From positions 62,001-126,000 of the forward strand of contig CAMAQD010000002.1 in the NCBI GenBank assembly GCA_945860385.1: a DNA stretch of 64,000 bases, written 5' to 3'. The position numbers and the translations under genes were made by a program. Below, piece after piece: positions 57,601-64,000 of this stretch. Each line of letters starts with the position of its first letter. The stretch's first letter is position 1. The notes under the pieces are model-generated. The model searched no databases. It saw only the letters and a list, made by a program, of their open reading frames with translations, and was not told the origin of the DNA. This DNA comes from Flavobacterium psychrophilum. Its GTDB lineage: Bacteria > Bacteroidota > Bacteroidia > Flavobacteriales > Flavobacteriaceae.

Positions 57601-57964
57601 TGTAATTGCAATTAATAAAGGAAACGGAGAATTTGGAATACAAGTATTACCAAAAGAAGTTCAATTTTCTACTGTAAATACAATTTGCACGGCAGATGTC
57701 AACAAGGATGGCATTTTGGATATACTACTTGGTGGAAACCAATATGAATTCAAACCACAATTTGGCAGATTGGACTCAAACTACGGAAGTGTTTTACTAG
57801 GAAATAAAAACGGAAACTATACTTGGACATCATATAGCAAATCAGGTTTCTATATAAAAGGTGAAGTGAAACACATCCAAAAAATTAAAAATAAAAATAA
57901 CACAATCTCTATTATAGCGGTTGTTAATGATAATGCTCCCAAAATATTTAAACTAAATGAATAA
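54647..57964 (+). CDS. Giant FG-GAP/VCBS and ASPIC/UnbV lipoprotein (CRTAC1 family), copy 1
   Basis: The 1105-residue protein has a lipobox (LFSNC, Cys18). About thirteen calcium-type repeats with the DxNxDGxxD pattern are visible, for example GDINNDGLADVF, IDINGDGLLDIYVSN and GDLDNDGDLDLVVNN. These fall in two blocks (about residues 50-500 and 650-1090), as expected for integrin-like beta-propellers. Between them lies the ASPIC/UnbV domain (about 505-590, SRGFQSSIDYVMTFGIG). Such proteins are likely surface-exposed and may bind glycans or proteins. No enzymatic activity is known to me. The following paralogue overlaps it by 8 bp. Confidence 0.9.
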   Translation: MFNRLLLFSFFIILFSNCSKNNLENKDTLFTKLDSSATGIKFVNEVKNGAEMNIFKYRNFYNGGGVAIGDINNDGLADVFFTSNLGENKLFLNKGNLKFQDISKKARISLPKSWSTGVNMIDINGDGLLDIYVSNAGNNINSIRKSQLFINNGNLTFTEKAEEYNLADTGITTHAAFFDYDKDGDLDCYILNNSFIPVSSLNYSNKRELRDKDWGVANILKGGGDKLMRNDNGKFVDVSKEAGIYGSLIGFGLGVTVGDLNGDSYPDIYISNDFYEKDYLYINNKNGTFTEQIEGWASHISQSSMGADMADVNNDGKSDIFTTDMLPENDERLKKTTNFDNYDLFTRKLNLDFFNQYMQNTLQLNDENNKFLEIANFAGVAKTDWSWGALLFDMDNDGYKDIYVCNGIYHDLTNQDFMDFFANDFLQKMVITGKKEDMETIIAKMPSTPIPNYAYKNNGNLTFTNEAENWGLGTPSFSNGAAYGDLDNDGDLDLVVNNVNMEAFVYKNNSEKKKENHFIKVKLKGDNQNKFAIGSVVELYSGKEIIHQELIPSRGFQSSIDYVMTFGIGTKKIDSLKVIWPNGKFQTIKKVVNNTNYNLNITDAKLNYTPKSNTIKPIFTEKKNNFFAHKENDYIDFDYEGLISKILSQEGPTVAVADINGDGNDDVFIGGAKEQAGKIYLNNGNDSYIASTQKDLESDANYEDTAASFFDADGDGDQDLLVGSGGNEKADQANYKNRLYLNNGKGIFTKSKSIIPTTNNNVSVIATNDFDNDSDIDVFIGSRSVPGIYGIVPKQLLLENDGKGNFTNSTGRKAFKLDEVGMITDAVWEDIDNDGKKDLIVVGDWMAPVIFKNTGRRLAEFKSNLTSFSGFWNAVSCVDLNNDGKKDLILGNKGTNTSYKAAASNPMKMFVNDFDANGTIEQITTRTIDGKDIPVHLKSELAKQIPMIKKKNLSYDDYSKKSFQELFPKEVIDNSIQKTVNIQESVIAINKGNGEFGIQVLPKEVQFSTVNTICTADVNKDGILDILLGGNQYEFKPQFGRLDSNYGSVLLGNKNGNYTWTSYSKSGFYIKGEVKHIQKIKNKNNTISIIAVVNDNAPKIFKLNE

Positions 57965-60900
57965 TTTTTTTAGAATTCTATTGGTCTTATGGCTTTTTGC
58001 AAGTTGTTCGAAAAAACAAGATTTATTGTTTGAAAAACTGGCCTCTGACAAAAGCAATGTTACCTTCACCAACCAGTTATTAGAGTCAAAAAAAATCTCT
58101 ATTTTAGATTATCTCTATTATTATAATGGCGGTGGTGTAGCGTTGGGCGATATAAATAATGATGGTTTGCTTGATATTTATTTTACCTCAAATCAAGGAA
58201 AAAATAAATTATACCTCAATAAAGGTGATAATAAATTTGAAGATATAAGTTTAAAAGCAGGTGTTGAAGGCGAAAGTGATTGGGAAACCGGCTCCATTAT
58301 GGCCGATGTAAATGGAGATGGCTATTTAGACATCTATGTTTGCGCCGTTGTAGGAATTAATGGATTTGAAGGCCACAATGAATTATTCATAAACAACAAA
58401 GACAATACTTTTACTGAAAGTGCTGCTGAATATGGTTTAGATTTAGATAATTATAGTACTTCAGTGGCTTTCTTTGATTATGATGGGGACGGAGATTTAG
58501 ATATGTATTTACTAAATCACGCCATACATTCCGAAGAATCTTACGGCAACGCATCGATAAGAAATATTAGAAATTATGAATGTGGAGACAAATTGTTTAG
58601 AAATGATAATGACAAATTTGTTGACGTAAGTGAAAAATCAGGCATTTTTGGTGGTGCCAACGGTTATGGGCTAGGAATAGCAATATCTGACTTTAATCTT
58701 GATGGAAACCCCGACATTTATATTTGTAACGATTTCCACGAAGATGATTATTATTACATCAATAATGGAGACGGAACATTTACCGAAAGTTTAAAAAATC
58801 ACTTTGGCCATACAAGTCGTTTTACAATGGGACTTGATGTTGCTGATGTGAATCACGACGGTTTTCCAGATATTTTGACTTTGGATATGCTTCCTGAAAG
58901 TGAAAAAGTCTTGAAATCTTCTTTGGGTGACGACAATGTTCAGATGCTTAAAGTTAGAACAGAAAAATTAGGGTATCATTATCAGTACACCAGAAATATG
59001 TTGCAGCTTAATCAAGGTGGAAATAACTTTACCGAAACCGCTTTATTAAGTGGAGTTGCAGCAACAGACTGGAGTTGGAGCGCTTTATTTTCAGATTATG
59101 ATCAAGATGGCGAACAAGATATTTTTGTATGTAATGGAATTCCAAAACGACCAAATGATTTAGATTACGTAAAATATTTATCGAACGATCAAGTAAAAAC
59201 TAAAATTAATTCTACAAAATTATTAGATAAAGAAGCTTTAAGAAAAATGCCAAATGGCAAGGTTACTAATTATGTATTTCAAGGCTCGAAAGATTTAATC
59301 TTTAATAATAAATCGGCAGATTGGATTGAAAACGATTCTATAATTTCTAATGGAAGCGCTTATGGAGATTTAGATAATGATGGGGATTTAGATGTTGTAA
59401 CGAATAATCTAAACAGTGTTGCTTCAATTTACATTAACAAAACCAATGATAAAGCCAATTATTTAAAAATAAAACTTCGATTTGGCGGAAAAAACACTTT
59501 TGGAATTGGGACAAAAGTAATTTCATACAACAAAAGGAAAATGCAATACAAAGAGTTGCAAACTACCCGAGGATTTCAATCTTCATCGGAACCAATAATT
59601 CATTTTGGATACGGAAAAACAAGTAGTATTGATTCGTTAGTAGTAATATGGCCTGACAAAACATCGCAAACTTTAAAGAATGTAAAAACAAATCAAACGC
59701 TAACCATAAAACCTAATGCTAATCGTAAAGCATTTGATTATAGAAAATTACATCCGGCAGTTTTGCCTGTTTTTAAGAAAGTCGAAAATAATTTAGGCAT
59801 TGATTTCATACATCAAGAAAATGATTACACTGACTTTTTAGCTCAAAAATTAATTCCTTATCAGCATTCAGATAGAGGTCCAGCAACAGCAATTGGGGAT
59901 TTAAATGGAGATGGAAATGAAGACCTATTCTTTGGAGGTGCTAAAGGTAAAAAAGCTGCTATTTATATTCAAAACGCATCAGGTTTTACTAAAAAACCAT
60001 CTGCTGTAATCGAAAATGATTCTATCTATGAAGATGCATCAGCAGTAATTGGTGATTATAATAATGATAAAATAAATGATTTGTTTGTTGCTTCAGGCGG
60101 TGGAGAAAATCCTGCAAATTTAGATTCCCGATTGTATCTTAACAAAAACAATAAATGGAATAAAGCTGCATTTCCGATATTAACTCAAAATGCTGCTGTA
60201 GTAAAAGCCTTTGATTATGACAATGATGGTGATTTAGATCTTTTTATTGGAAATAATTCTAAAAATAATATTTTCGGATCCAATCCAGATTGCTATTTAT
60301 TAAACAATAATAAAGGCGTATTCACAATAGTCGAAAACAAACTCTTTACAAAAACGGGAATGGTTACAGATGCTACAGTAACTGACTTTAACAAAGATGG
60401 AAAACCAGATTTGATCTTGGTTGGCGAATGGATGAAACCAAGATTTTACGCCAGCAAAAATGGTAAATTTCAAGATGTAACTGAAACTGTTTTGCCAGAA
60501 AAACTAAATGGTTTGTGGCAATCGATTCAATCCTTTGATATTGATCACGATGGCGACGAGGATTATTTGATAGGAAACTGGGGAATGAATTCGAAATTTA
60601 AAGCCTCAAATGAGTTTCCGATGAAAATGTATTATGATGATTTTGATGCCAATTGGTCTTTTGAGACAATAGTTGCTGTTGAAAAAAACGGACAATACTA
60701 CACCACAATGGGATTAGACGAATTGGCGGAAGAATTTAGCGGAATGCTCAAAAAGAAATTTAACACCTATAAATCGTTTGCCGGAAAACCATTAGAAGAA
60801 GTTTTTGATCCGAAAATGTTAGCAAAAGCAAAATTATTTGAAGTACATAATTTAAAATCAGGATATTTAAGAAATGACAAAGGCAAATTTACCTTTGTAC

Positions 60901-61214
60901 CATTTTCTAATAAAATGCAAGTGGGTCCGATCAATTGTTTCGTAAAATCGAAATTTGAAGGAGGCAAGGAAGAAGTTTTTGCTGCTGGAAATTATTTTGG
61001 AGTAACTCCTTACCATAGTAGATTCGATGGTTTTTCTGGCGCATTAATTAAAGATGAGAAAACCATTTATCTTGGAAATCAAGTTGGAATTGACTTAAGT
61101 CAAAAAGCGGCGAGACATCTTGATATTATAACTTTCAATAATAAAAAATATTTATTAGTTACCATAAACAATAAAAAAGCAGAAGTTTATGAATTACCTA
61201 TGAACAAGAACTAA
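57957..61214 (+). CDS. Giant FG-GAP/VCBS and ASPIC/UnbV lipoprotein (CRTAC1 family), copy 2
   Basis: The 1085-residue protein has a lipobox (LFASC, Cys17) and the same architecture as its upstream paralogue: propeller repeats such as GDINNDGLLDIYFTSN, ADVNGDGYLDIYVC and GDLDNDGDLDVVTNN, an ASPIC/UnbV segment at about residues 494-565 (TTRGFQSSSEPIIHFGYG), and a second propeller block. Its start codon lies inside the last codons of copy 1, implying coupled translation and roughly equal amounts. The two may form a heteromer on the cell surface. The 29-bp gap to the haloperoxidase-type gene suggests all three act together. Confidence 0.9.
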   Translation: MNNFFRILLVLWLFASCSKKQDLLFEKLASDKSNVTFTNQLLESKKISILDYLYYYNGGGVALGDINNDGLLDIYFTSNQGKNKLYLNKGDNKFEDISLKAGVEGESDWETGSIMADVNGDGYLDIYVCAVVGINGFEGHNELFINNKDNTFTESAAEYGLDLDNYSTSVAFFDYDGDGDLDMYLLNHAIHSEESYGNASIRNIRNYECGDKLFRNDNDKFVDVSEKSGIFGGANGYGLGIAISDFNLDGNPDIYICNDFHEDDYYYINNGDGTFTESLKNHFGHTSRFTMGLDVADVNHDGFPDILTLDMLPESEKVLKSSLGDDNVQMLKVRTEKLGYHYQYTRNMLQLNQGGNNFTETALLSGVAATDWSWSALFSDYDQDGEQDIFVCNGIPKRPNDLDYVKYLSNDQVKTKINSTKLLDKEALRKMPNGKVTNYVFQGSKDLIFNNKSADWIENDSIISNGSAYGDLDNDGDLDVVTNNLNSVASIYINKTNDKANYLKIKLRFGGKNTFGIGTKVISYNKRKMQYKELQTTRGFQSSSEPIIHFGYGKTSSIDSLVVIWPDKTSQTLKNVKTNQTLTIKPNANRKAFDYRKLHPAVLPVFKKVENNLGIDFIHQENDYTDFLAQKLIPYQHSDRGPATAIGDLNGDGNEDLFFGGAKGKKAAIYIQNASGFTKKPSAVIENDSIYEDASAVIGDYNNDKINDLFVASGGGENPANLDSRLYLNKNNKWNKAAFPILTQNAAVVKAFDYDNDGDLDLFIGNNSKNNIFGSNPDCYLLNNNKGVFTIVENKLFTKTGMVTDATVTDFNKDGKPDLILVGEWMKPRFYASKNGKFQDVTETVLPEKLNGLWQSIQSFDIDHDGDEDYLIGNWGMNSKFKASNEFPMKMYYDDFDANWSFETIVAVEKNGQYYTTMGLDELAEEFSGMLKKKFNTYKSFAGKPLEEVFDPKMLAKAKLFEVHNLKSGYLRNDKGKFTFVPFSNKMQVGPINCFVKSKFEGGKEEVFAAGNYFGVTPYHSRFDGFSGALIKDEKTIYLGNQVGIDLSQKAARHLDIITFNNKKYLLVTINNKKAEVYELPMNKN

Positions 61215-61243
61215 AAACATTCCCAATAAAATAAATTAAAAAA

Positions 61244-62596
61244 ATGAAATCTAAAATTTATCTTTTAGCTATAATCTGCTCTCTATTTATTTCTTGTAAA
61301 AAAGAAACTCCTATTAAAGTAACGACAGATGATTACTGCGCTGCCATTGATACCGTAACAGGAATTATGGTTCATGATATCTTTTCTCCTCCTGTTGCTA
61401 GCAGAATTTATCTTTATCCAAATGTTGCTGCTTATGAGATTATGGCTCAGAATAGCTCAAAATATGAGAGTTTGCAAGGGCAATTAAATGGATTGGATTC
61501 TATTCCAAAATTAGACCCGAAAAGTGGCGTTAATAAAAATTTAGCAGCACTTATTGCTCATATTGAATTAAGTAAACAATTAATTTTTTCTGAGGAAGCA
61601 TTAGAAAAATATCGAGACAGCTTATATAAAAAATGGGATTCAGAAAATTCAAAAGAATTTGAAGTTTCTAAAGAATATGGTCTAAAAGTGGCGGAACGCA
61701 TCAAAAAATGGATGGGAAAAGACAATTATAAACAAACCAGAACTTATCCCAAATTCTCAGTACATACAAATCAGCCAGGAAGATGGCAACCTACTCCGCC
61801 TGCTTATATGGATGGTGTTGAACCACATTGGGGCGAAATAAGAACATTGGTTATGGATTCGGCTTCGCAGTTTAAACCTATTCCTCCTTATCCCTTTTCT
61901 ATCGATAAAAATTCGGCTTTTTACAAAGAAGCAAAAGAAACTTATGATGTAGGAAATATGATTTCCAAAAAATTAATTGAAGTTGAGAATTCAAAAAGCA
62001 AACTAATTCCTGAAGAATCTGCAATTGCCACATTTTGGGATTGCAATCCGTATGCCACAGTTACACAAGGACACATGATGTTTGCTAAGAAGAAAAATAC
62101 TCCTGATGCGCATTGGATTAATATTACAAAAATTGCTTTGAAAAAAACAAACGCTGATTTTGAAACTTGTGTTTTTGCTTTTACCAAAACATCTATCGGG
62201 ATTTTTGAAAGTTTTATTAGCTGCTGGGATGAAAAGTACAGAAGTAATGTTGTGCGACCTGAAACCTACATTAATCAAAACATAGATGAAAACTGGAGAC
62301 CACAATTGCAAACGCCTCCTTTTCCAGAATATACAAGTGGTCATTCCGTAGTTTCTTCCTGTTCTGCCACGATCTTAACAACAATTTTTGGGGATAACTT
62401 TAGCTATGTTGATGATTCCGAAGTCTATTTTGGTTTGCCAAAAAGACCTTTTAAATCGTTCAAACAAGCTGCTTCAGAAGCTTCAATTAGTAGACTATAT
62501 GGTGGAATTCATTATAGGGCAGCGATTGAAAACGGTGTTGTACAAGGTAATAACATTGGGAATTATATTATTAAGAAATTAAAAATGAAGAAATAA
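61244..62596 (+). CDS. Vanadium-haloperoxidase/PAP2 superfamily lipoprotein, single domain
   Basis: The 450-residue protein has a lipobox (LFISC, Cys18). The vanadate/phosphate pocket motifs are Lys331...Arg338-Pro339 (DEKYRSNVVRP), Ser365-Gly366-His367 (PEYTSGHS) and Ser416-Arg417...His423 (SRLYGGIHYRAA). The acidic residue that usually follows the last His at +4 is Ala427 here, with Glu429 two positions on. The fold supports halide oxidation with vanadate or phosphate-ester hydrolysis without it. The gene lies between two FG-GAP lipoproteins and a SRPBCC/GyrI-like protein, in a SusCD-linked unit. The substrate is unknown. Confidence 0.88.
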   Translation: MKSKIYLLAIICSLFISCKKETPIKVTTDDYCAAIDTVTGIMVHDIFSPPVASRIYLYPNVAAYEIMAQNSSKYESLQGQLNGLDSIPKLDPKSGVNKNLAALIAHIELSKQLIFSEEALEKYRDSLYKKWDSENSKEFEVSKEYGLKVAERIKKWMGKDNYKQTRTYPKFSVHTNQPGRWQPTPPAYMDGVEPHWGEIRTLVMDSASQFKPIPPYPFSIDKNSAFYKEAKETYDVGNMISKKLIEVENSKSKLIPEESAIATFWDCNPYATVTQGHMMFAKKKNTPDAHWINITKIALKKTNADFETCVFAFTKTSIGIFESFISCWDEKYRSNVVRPETYINQNIDENWRPQLQTPPFPEYTSGHSVVSSCSATILTTIFGDNFSYVDDSEVYFGLPKRPFKSFKQAASEASISRLYGGIHYRAAIENGVVQGNNIGNYIIKKLKMKK

Positions 62597-63517
62597 ATGA
62601 TTTCTAGAAAAAAAATTATACTAATTTTGAGTGTTGGGTTTTCTCTTTTTTTAACTTGGTATTTATTTGTAAAAGAAAGCGACTATTGCATCACTTTTAC
62701 AGCAAAAACTGCTACTGGCACTATTTTTCAAGGCATTAATGTGTGGTCAACTGCTCAGAAAAAGAGCAAGAATGAGAATTATACCTTTCTTGAAAAAAGA
62801 AATTACGAATTCATAAAACAACTAATGAAAAATGGTAATGTAGAAATGGAATACACGTGGAATATAAAATCAATAAACGATTCTATGACTAGTGTTACTA
62901 TTGGAATAAAAGATTTGAATCATTCATTGTATAATAGATTAACTGTCCCTTTTTACCCAACCAAATTCAAAACAGAACAAATAGAGAAAATCAAATCTTT
63001 TAAAACGGGACTTGAGGATCATATTGACGATTATAAAATTAAAATTGATGGCGAAAAAACATCAAAAGAAATTTATGTAGCCTATATTTCTTTAAAAAGT
63101 GTTATGCAGGAAAAAGCACAAACTATGATTGGATATGATGCTGAAATTGTGGGGTATTTAGATAGGAATAAAATAAAAATAATCGGTTTTCGTCCTTATT
63201 TAGAAGTTACCAATTGGGATCAGGATAAAGAAATTGTTAGTTTTAATTATTGTTTTCCAATTTCCAAAGACACAAAATATGTTCCCGATAGTAATGTGAA
63301 GTTTAAAACTATACCTGCATTAAAGGGAATTCAGGCAACCTATTATGGCAATTTTAGAACTTCTGACAAAGCTTGGTTTGCATTGTTAGATTATGCAAAA
63401 AAACATGATATCAAACTAGAGAATACTCTACTGGAGCATTTCTTAGACAATCCATTTAATGGCGGTAATGAATTAGAATGGAAAACGGAAATCATTATTC
63501 CTTATGACGTAAAATAA
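62597..63517 (+). CDS. Membrane-anchored SRPBCC/GyrI-like ligand-binding protein
   Basis: The 306-residue protein has one N-terminal membrane anchor (about residues 6-24, ILILSVGFSLFLTWYLF). Residues about 30-140 resemble a SRPBCC/polyketide-cyclase-like fold (NVWSTAQ...VEMEYTWNIKSI). Residues about 160-306 resemble the GyrI-like effector-binding domain of AraC/MerR regulators (LKGIQATYYGNFRTSDKAWFALLDYA, ending EIIIPYDV). There is no DNA-binding part. Its ATG follows the haloperoxidase-type stop codon with no gap. It might bind a small molecule produced or sensed by the cluster, which is inference. Confidence 0.75.
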   Translation: MISRKKIILILSVGFSLFLTWYLFVKESDYCITFTAKTATGTIFQGINVWSTAQKKSKNENYTFLEKRNYEFIKQLMKNGNVEMEYTWNIKSINDSMTSVTIGIKDLNHSLYNRLTVPFYPTKFKTEQIEKIKSFKTGLEDHIDDYKIKIDGEKTSKEIYVAYISLKSVMQEKAQTMIGYDAEIVGYLDRNKIKIIGFRPYLEVTNWDQDKEIVSFNYCFPISKDTKYVPDSNVKFKTIPALKGIQATYYGNFRTSDKAWFALLDYAKKHDIKLENTLLEHFLDNPFNGGNELEWKTEIIIPYDVK

Positions 63518-63547
63518 ATTTTATTTATTCAAAATGAATCTAATATT

Positions 63548-63584
63548 TCGAAAACGTTTTCGGTTGCTCCGAAAACGTTTTTTA
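63548..63584. promoter_or_regulatory. Tandem LacI-type operators upstream of the terminal transporter
   Basis: TCGAAAACGTTTTCGG at 63548-63563 and CCGAAAACGTTTTTTA at 63569-63584 are two copies of the locus palindrome, 21 bp apart. They lie between the GyrI-like gene and the MFS gene, showing that the transporter has its own regulated promoter. Confidence 0.8.
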
Positions 63585-63617
63585 TTTTAATACTATTCTT
63601 ATTATATATTTTACAAT

Positions 63618-63625
63618 TATATTTA
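63618..63625 (+). promoter_or_regulatory. -7-like element TATATTTA for the terminal transporter
   Basis: It matches TAnnTTTG at 7 of 8 positions and starts 55 bp after the distal operator and 34 bp after the proximal one, the same geometry as at SusC. It is 26 bp upstream of the start codon. Confidence 0.5.
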
Positions 63626-63650
63626 AAGATTAATAGGTAAAAAAACATAA

Positions 63651-64000
63651 ATGAAAATAAAATTAAGCTTTTGGCAGATTATCAATATGAATGTCGGTTT
63701 TTTTGGTATTCAGTATAGTTTTGGTCTACAACAAAGTGCAGTCAATCCTATATATGATTTTTTGCACGCAAGTCCAGATCAAATTCCGATATTAAATCTT
63801 GCGGGACCATTAACTGGCTTATTAATTCAACCCATTATTGGTGCGATGAGTGACAAAACTTGGCATCCAAGATGGGGAAGAAGAAAACCTTATTTTTTTA
63901 TTGGAGCATTAATTTGTAGTATTGCCTTATTTCTGTTTCCATTTAGTAGTTCATTATGGATGGCTGCAGGTTTGCTTTGGATTCTGGATGTTGGAAACAA
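63651..64000 (+). CDS. SLC45/GPH-like MFS sugar transporter, N-terminal part
   Basis: The gene is cut by the window end after 116 codons. The visible part starts MKIKLSFWQIINMNVGFFG and has three to four membrane segments. The family motif is seen in GAMSDKTWHPRWGRRKPYF. It is the same family as the transporter at the window start. Its placement under the locus operators suggests it imports a disaccharide released by the surface enzymes, such as sucrose or melibiose. The substrate is inferred only from context. Confidence 0.9.
   Translation, partial: MKIKLSFWQIINMNVGFFGIQYSFGLQQSAVNPIYDFLHASPDQIPILNLAGPLTGLLIQPIIGAMSDKTWHPRWGRRKPYFFIGALICSIALFLFPFSSSLWMAAGLLWILDVGN

Overview
The window looks like the chromosome of a Flavobacterium-type member of the Bacteroidota. 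The sequence is AT-rich. Genes start without clear Shine-Dalgarno sites, and promoter-like TAnnTTTG elements recur. There are SusC/SusD pairs, a protein with a type IX secretion (CHU_C-type) C-terminus, and eukaryote-like class I ribonucleotide reductase subunits. No rRNA, tRNA, CRISPR array, intact insertion sequence or prophage was seen.

Layout. Positions 1-9838 hold the end of a maltodextrin locus on the + strand: the C-terminal part of an SLC45/GPH-like sugar transporter, beta-phosphoglucomutase, a cytosolic GH65 maltose phosphorylase, an exported GH13 neopullulanase-like enzyme, an exported GH31 alpha-glucosidase and a GH13 amylase lipoprotein. Exported enzymes cut maltodextrins outside the cytoplasm, the transporter imports maltose, and the phosphorylase and mutase turn it into glucose and glucose-6-phosphate. 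Positions 9915-28120 are mostly housekeeping: an M16 peptidase, a glycerophosphodiesterase, a flavoprotein, a large repetitive T9SS-type surface protein (17 repeats of about 66 residues), a TerB-like protein, HupE/UreJ, dCMP deaminase, an S41 peptidase, MarC, a DUF3109-like protein, and NrdB and NrdA with a structured non-coding element between them.

Positions 28347-34802 (- strand) carry a LacI-family regulator, then an unusual operon: outer-membrane barrel, vanadium-haloperoxidase/PAP2 protein, second barrel, DoxX-like membrane protein. A small hypothetical protein lies upstream. Positions 34849-64000 are a large glycan-utilisation locus. On the - strand are two exported GH13 alpha-glucosidases, fructokinase, a sugar-porter MFS, a GH32 fructosidase and a GH27 enzyme. 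On the + strand are an exported GH65 (probably a kojibiose-type hydrolase), a GH36 alpha-galactosidase, SusC, SusD, two giant FG-GAP/ASPIC lipoproteins, a second haloperoxidase/PAP2 lipoprotein, a membrane-anchored SRPBCC/GyrI-like protein, and the start of another SLC45-like transporter. The enzyme set suggests alpha-galactosides and sucrose-type sugars (raffinose family) plus other alpha-glucosides. This is inferred from families, not shown.

The strongest new signal is regulatory. A 16-bp palindrome, TCGAAAACGTTTTCGA, with the central CG typical of LacI-family operators, occurs in all four main promoter regions of the glycan locus (GH13 pair, the divergent GH27/GH65 region, SusC, and the terminal transporter). 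In every case it lies 54-55 bp upstream of a TAnnTTT(G/A) promoter element. Two promoters have a second copy one more double helical turn downstream. This fixed geometry suggests one LacI-type regulator acting as an activator, and the gene at 28347-29378 is the obvious candidate. A second point of interest is that haloperoxidase/PAP2 proteins occur in two different gene settings, one of them with a decayed internal duplicate of its catalytic domain.
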